NCBI GenBank assembly: GCA_018675395.1 | Contig: JABGYE010000009.1 | Coordinates: forward strand, 1 to 8,932 | Source of the DNA: EC70 sp018675395 | GTDB lineage: Bacteria; Verrucomicrobiota; Verrucomicrobiia; Verrucomicrobiales; DEV007 | DNA length: 8,932 nucleotides | Direction of reading: 5' to 3' | Part shown: piece after piece, positions 7,523-8,932 of the stretch | Numbering within the stretch: position 1 is the first letter of the stretch | Layout of the letters: every line of letters begins with the position of its first letter | Notes under the pieces: model-generated | The model's database searches: none | The model's input: the letters and a program-made list of their open reading frames with translations, nothing else | Told to the model about the DNA's origin: nothing | Translations under genes and position numbers: made by a program

Positions 7523-8932
7523 ATGCTCCTCTGGATTGCCAGTTTTATCTTTTGTCTTAGTTTCTTATCCGCTGAAGAAACACATTGGAGCCTACGCCCT
7601 CTGGAACAGCCAGACATTCCTAAAAGCAGTTACAGTTCACCAATCGATGCCTTCGTTGAGGAAAGACTTGAAGGCGCTGGACTCTCATTCTCAGCTCTCG
7701 CGGAAAAACGTGTATGGATTAGACGCGTGCACTTTGATTTAATAGGGCTACCACCTTCGCCTGTGGAAATTAATGCTTATCTTAATGATTCTCGACCCAA
7801 TGCGGAAGAGTTAATAGTTGAAAAGCTCTTAGCGAGCCCTCGTCATGGTGAACGCTGGGCACGACATTGGATGGATGTTGTGCGATACGCAGAAACTCAT
7901 GGTCATGATGAAGATGCGATACGGGAAAATGCGTGGCATTATCGTGATTGGCTCATCCGTGCATTGAACGATGATTTGCCCTACTCGAAATTTGTCCGTG
8001 CACAAGTTGCCGGTGACATGATCAATGTGGACCTTCCTGGCTCTACAGCCGCAACAGGATTTCTCGCTTCTGGACCATGGGATTCAAGTTCACAAATGGG
8101 GATTCAAGATGGGACCACAGACAAAAAAGTCGCTCAGTACTTAGATCGTGACGACATGCTCAGTGCCACCATGTCGACCTTTACCAGCACTACCGTTCAT
8201 TGCGCACGTTGCCATGATCACAAATTTGATCCGATCTCATTAAAAGATTACTATTCCCTGCAAGCCGTATTTGCCGGAGTAGACAAAGCCGATCGCCTCT
8301 TTGACTATGATCCAGAAATCTCCAGTAAACGCTCTAAGTTAATTGCAGAACAGCAACAGTTCGCAAATAAAATAAATGATCCAGAAATCATCAAAGATAT
8401 TTCGAGTTGGGTTACAAGGTTAAAAGAAACTTTACCTGTATGGGCTCCTATGACCCTTAAAGAAATAAGATCTTCGAGAAGCACACCTCACACCGTACTG
8501 CCCGATAATTCCATTCTTTTTCAAGGAACTGCACCGGAAAGAGACACTTACAACATTAGCGGCATCACTGATCTCAAAAAAGTAAGAGCAATACAAATCG
8601 AAGTCCTAACCGATCCTTCACTCCCCATGAATGGACCAGGTCGCGCACCTAACGGGAACCTACATTTGTCAGAAATTCACGTACATATTAATGAACAACA
8701 AGTGCCGATCATTCGCGCTTCAGCCGATTTCAATCAGACCGATTGGGAAATTAGCAAAACGTTTGATAAAAATGAACAGACTGCGTGGGGCATCCATCCC
8801 CAAGAAGGGAAATCACACCAGTCCGTTTTTATCTTTGAAGGACCGGTCCGGATCACCAAAGATACAAACATTAAAGTCGTACTGAAGCAACTCCACGGCG
8901 GAAGTCATTTGATCGGTCGATTGCGAATCAGA
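7523..8932 (+). CDS. DUF1549 cytochrome-type protein with embedded CxxCH (3' partial)
   Basis: The frame is open from ATG 7523 through the last base (470 codons, no stop), with an in-frame TAA at 7511 just upstream. A Sec signal covers residues 1-17 (MLLWIASFIFCLSFLSA), followed at once by HWSLRPLEQPDIP, the segment that normally precedes DUF1549. DUF1549 (PF07583) spans about residues 39-258: SPIDAFVEERLE, RRVHFDLIGLPPSP, HGERWARHWMDVVRYAE, YRDWLIRALNDDLPYSKF, and C227-A-R-C230-H231-D-H-K-F-D-P. From about 310 a beta-rich region begins (VRAIQIEVLTD, NGNLHLSEIHVHI, TAWGIHP, VVLKQLHGG), of the type that usually sits between DUF1549 and DUF1553. DUF1553 should follow outside the window. There is no N-terminal PSCyt1 haem domain. 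The single CxxCH predicts one haem c or a structural site. The 86-bp gap upstream could mean a separate transcript or read-through from the operon; I see no clear promoter or terminator there. Confidence 0.92.
   Translation, partial: MLLWIASFIFCLSFLSAEETHWSLRPLEQPDIPKSSYSSPIDAFVEERLEGAGLSFSALAEKRVWIRRVHFDLIGLPPSPVEINAYLNDSRPNAEELIVEKLLASPRHGERWARHWMDVVRYAETHGHDEDAIRENAWHYRDWLIRALNDDLPYSKFVRAQVAGDMINVDLPGSTAATGFLASGPWDSSSQMGIQDGTTDKKVAQYLDRDDMLSATMSTFTSTTVHCARCHDHKFDPISLKDYYSLQAVFAGVDKADRLFDYDPEISSKRSKLIAEQQQFANKINDPEIIKDISSWVTRLKETLPVWAPMTLKEIRSSRSTPHTVLPDNSILFQGTAPERDTYNISGITDLKKVRAIQIEVLTDPSLPMNGPGRAPNGNLHLSEIHVHINEQQVPIIRASADFNQTDWEISKTFDKNEQTAWGIHPQEGKSHQSVFIFEGPVRITKDTNIKVVLKQLHGGSHLIGRLRIR

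Noticed and set aside
7515..7525. Two-codon leader frame ATG-AAT-TAA whose stop overlaps the ATG of the DUF1549 gene (TAATG).
   Set aside because: Too short to separate from chance in AT-rich DNA, and no ribosome-binding site or leader-peptide features accompany it.
7536..7742. Forward frame of 68 codons near the start of the DUF1549 gene.
   Set aside because: It is an out-of-frame shadow; the +1 frame from 7523 gives a clear signal peptide and continuous DUF1549 homology to the window end.

Overview
The window is about 9 kb of protein-coding DNA, all on the + strand, with moderate GC (mid-40s percent by eye). The gene content points to the Planctomycetota/Verrucomicrobiota (PVC) group. The cluster combines the large secreted families those phyla amplify: DUF1552 (HXXSHH), the planctomycete-type cytochrome proteins with DUF1587/1595/1592/1588/1585, and DUF1549. 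An autotransporter-associated beta-strand (PATR) protein lies beside them. No start codon here has a convincing Shine-Dalgarno sequence at normal spacing, which fits that group. I lean towards Verrucomicrobiota because of the moderate GC and the PATR protein, but the sequence alone does not settle it. There are no RNA genes, transposases, CRISPR arrays or other mobile signatures.

Layout: (1) positions 1-1154 hold the 3' part of a secreted PATR beta-helix protein joined by a proline-rich linker to a galactose-binding-like (discoidin-type) domain; its start lies before the window. (2) A 79-bp AT-rich gap contains one short inverted repeat. (3) Positions 1234-7436 form a tight run of four genes: a Tat-exported DUF1552 protein; a Sec-exported protein of unknown function; a Sec-exported protein with two CxxCH haem-c motifs and the DUF1587/1595/1592/1588/1585 module set; and a Sec-exported alpha/beta-hydrolase of the acetyl-xylan-esterase/dienelactone-hydrolase kind. 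The last two junctions are ATGA overlaps, so co-transcription and coupled translation are very likely. (4) After an 86-bp gap, an open frame from 7523 runs off the window end. It is a DUF1549 protein with an embedded CxxCH, cut off before its expected DUF1553 half.

Working together: every product carries an export signal or is of an extracytoplasmic type. Two carry haem-c motifs, one carries an esterase triad, and several carry beta-sandwich modules of the kind that bind carbohydrate. The simplest inference is an envelope or periplasmic system acting on an esterified or complex glycan with a redox component. The central families (DUF1552, DUF1592, DUF1549) have no established biochemical function that I know of, so the substrate and reaction remain unknown. 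The most notable element is the unrecognised protein at 2588-3793, locked inside the operon between the DUF1552 and DUF1592 genes.
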